Assembly: GCA_015520425.1 (NCBI GenBank)
Contig: WAQC01000067.1
Coordinates: 1 to 5,899, forward strand
Length of the DNA stretch: 5,899 nt
DNA from: Candidatus Pelearchaeum sp.
Lineage (GTDB): Archaea > Thermoproteota > Nitrososphaeria_A > Caldarchaeales > Caldarchaeaceae
Reading direction: 5' to 3'
Shown here piece by piece: positions 4,808 through 5,899 of the stretch. Below the pieces are notes generated by a model, which saw only the letters and a list, made by a program, of their open reading frames with translations, did no database searches and was not told the origin of the DNA. Every line of letters begins with the position of its first letter. Within the stretch, counting starts at the first letter, position 1. The translations under genes were made by a program, and so were the position numbers.

Positions 4808-5260
4808 ATGTCTTCTATACTCGTGGCTATAGACGGCTCAGCCCACTCGTATAAGGTGGTTGACGAAGCGATAGCCTTGGCGAAAGAGATAGGAGCTAAG
4901 ATAATCCTTATGCATGTTATCCCACGTATAGAGGTTCCCACGGAGTTTCTGGAGTTTATGAAGACTGAGCGCATAGAGGTTAGTCCCGAATATCTCTACA
5001 GCACCAAGGTTGGTGAGGAGATTTTGCAGAGGTTCGGTGAGAGGGTTGCCGCGTCTGGCGTGGAGTATGATACCATAGTGGAGGTGGGGGATGTGGCTGA
5101 GCGCGTCGTAGCGATAGCAGAGGCACGAAAGCCCAGATACATCGTCATAGGGCTGACAGGCCTACACGGAATACGCAGAGTAGCAACCCTCGGCAGCATA
5201 GCCCGAAGAATTATAGAAGGAGCGCGGATACCAGTGATAGTGGTGCCCCACGCCGAATAA
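4808..5260 (+). CDS. Universal stress protein, UspA family
   Basis: Single-domain Usp of 150 aa, the usual length, with the alpha/beta Rossmann-like fold. It opens with the first strand and Asp of the nucleotide site, SILVAIDGS (3-11), then IILMHVIP (32-39), and ends with the strand IPVIVVP (141-147). The ATP-loop candidate is IGLTGLHGIRRVATLGS (114-130). I count ten residues between G118 and G129, where the ATP-binding members such as MJ0577 have nine, so nucleotide binding is likely but the loop is slightly altered. These proteins form cytoplasmic dimers and are linked to stress and energy status; the specific role is unknown. ATG 4808 is kept because the next start (GTG 4823) removes most of the first strand. 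It follows the HTH-RDD gene by 43 nt with weak TATA-like sequences only (4763-4771, 4791-4797), so it may be cotranscribed with it. Confidence 0.93.
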   Translation: MSSILVAIDGSAHSYKVVDEAIALAKEIGAKIILMHVIPRIEVPTEFLEFMKTERIEVSPEYLYSTKVGEEILQRFGERVAASGVEYDTIVEVGDVAERVVAIAEARKPRYIVIGLTGLHGIRRVATLGSIARRIIEGARIPVIVVPHAE

Positions 5261-5262
5261 GG

Positions 5263-5271
5263 CTAAATTAA
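5263..5271 (+). promoter_or_regulatory. TATA-like box of lysK
   Basis: CTAAATTAA directly after the usp stop codon, centred on 5267. The predicted transcription start near 5293-5297 falls within a few bases of the TTG at 5298, implying a leaderless or nearly leaderless lysK transcript independent of usp. A GC-only alternating run (GCGCGCGC, 5273-5280) follows it. There is no copy of the dyad seen before lysW. Confidence 0.5.
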
Positions 5272-5297
5272 AGCGCGCGCTGAAGCCCTAACCAGCT

Positions 5298-5899
5298 TTG
5301 GAGATAGACGAGAACATAGTCGTAAAGGTCTTAGTCCAGCTACTTGAAGTTTATACTCCGCCTGGTGAGGAGCGGAGGCTGGAGCATACTTGGTATCGTT
5401 TATGTAGGGAGCTGGGCTTTCCGCGGAGCTGGAGAGACGAGACAGGTAGCTTTTTCGCCTCCTACGGCGCTGGTGAAAAAACCATAATGCTCGCGAGCCA
5501 TGTTGATACTGTTCCTGGAGAGCTTCCCGTGAAGGTTTCGGGCGGGAAGATATACGGGCGCGGCGCTGTTGATGCGAAGAGCTCAGTAGCGTGTATGTTG
5601 GTGGGCGCGAGCTATGTGAAGAACGCGCTAGAAGGCGTTAGAGTTGTTGTCGCGGGGCTGGCCGATGAGGAGGGAGCGGGGCTGGGAGCTAAGCGCCTAG
5701 TTGAGCGCGGCTTCAAGGCAGATTATATAATCATAGGCGAGCCTACAGGAGTTACGGGTATAGCCACATCCTACCGCGGTAGCTTAACCATACGTGTTGA
5801 AGCTAGGGCGCGGGGAGGGCATAGCTCAGCCCCCTATATGGCCGACTCTGCTCTGGAAAAGGTGCTAGCCCTATGGAGCTATGTTAAGAACGAGTACGG
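5298..5899 (+). CDS. lysK: [LysW]-lysine / [LysW]-ornithine hydrolase LysK (3' end outside window)
   Basis: Metallopeptidase of the M20/ArgE/DapE family; 200 codons are present and the rest, roughly 150 residues in relatives, lies beyond the right edge. It cleaves the isopeptide bond to free lysine (or ornithine) from LysW and so ends the pathway. Seen in order: a VQLLEVYTPPGEE opening (13-25), SHVDTVPG with metal ligand H68 and D70, IYGRGAVDAKSS with bridging D92, ADEEGAG with the catalytic E124 and ligand E125, GEPTG with the next acidic ligand E148, and RGGHSSAP with H175 of the dimerisation lid. The lid domain begins near residue 160. The TTG at 5298 is the only start after an in-frame TAA at 5289-5291 and before residue 64, and it agrees with the TATA-like box. 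Unlike the contiguous lysWXJK of Sulfolobus, it is 2.1 kb from lysJ. Confidence 0.95.
   Translation, partial: MEIDENIVVKVLVQLLEVYTPPGEERRLEHTWYRLCRELGFPRSWRDETGSFFASYGAGEKTIMLASHVDTVPGELPVKVSGGKIYGRGAVDAKSSVACMLVGASYVKNALEGVRVVVAGLADEEGAGLGAKRLVERGFKADYIIIGEPTGVTGIATSYRGSLTIRVEARARGGHSSAPYMADSALEKVLALWSYVKNEY

Noticed and set aside
1..5899. tRNA, rRNA, CRISPR array, insertion sequence or attachment site
   Set aside because: No cloverleaf-like sequence, spaced direct repeats, transposase motif or terminal inverted repeats were seen on either strand.

Overview
The window looks like a piece of chromosome from a thermophilic archaeon of the Crenarchaeota/TACK type. This rests on protein similarity recalled from memory (LysW/LysX/LysJ/LysK closest to Sulfolobus-like versions), TTG and GTG starts, very short intergenic gaps, archaeal TATA-like boxes about 26 nt before apparently leaderless starts, and moderately GC-rich coding sequence. 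The genus cannot be fixed from the sequence alone.

Positions 1-3171 carry the amino-carrier-protein (LysW) route to lysine and/or ornithine: lysZ (kinase, 76-873), then a regulatory gap with a strong dyad and a TATA box, then a tight operon of lysW (carrier, 959-1156), lysX/argX (ligase, 1160-2005) and lysJ (aminotransferase, 2002-3171). The final deacylase gene, lysK, starts at 5298 and runs off the right edge. The reductase LysY is not seen in the window. In this pathway LysX attaches alpha-aminoadipate (or glutamate, if it is ArgX-like) to the C-terminal Glu of LysW; LysZ phosphorylates the carried side chain, LysY reduces it, LysJ transaminates it, and LysK releases lysine (or ornithine).

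About 2.1 kb separates lysJ from lysK. It holds three genes not belonging to that pathway: a membrane-anchored blue-copper (cupredoxin) protein on the minus strand, convergent with lysJ; a divergently transcribed fusion of a winged helix-turn-helix domain with an RDD membrane domain; and a UspA-family universal stress protein. The 232-nt divergent region between the copper protein and the HTH-RDD gene contains an 18-bp near-perfect palindrome placed between the two inferred promoters.

The points most worth a second look are the 31-bp dyad just upstream of the lysW TATA box (a candidate LysM/Lrp-type operator), the ArgX-like signature of the only ligase present, the palindrome and membrane-tethered regulator beside the copper protein, and the unusual lysX/lysJ junction. 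No RNA gene, CRISPR array, IS element or frameshifted gene was recognised.
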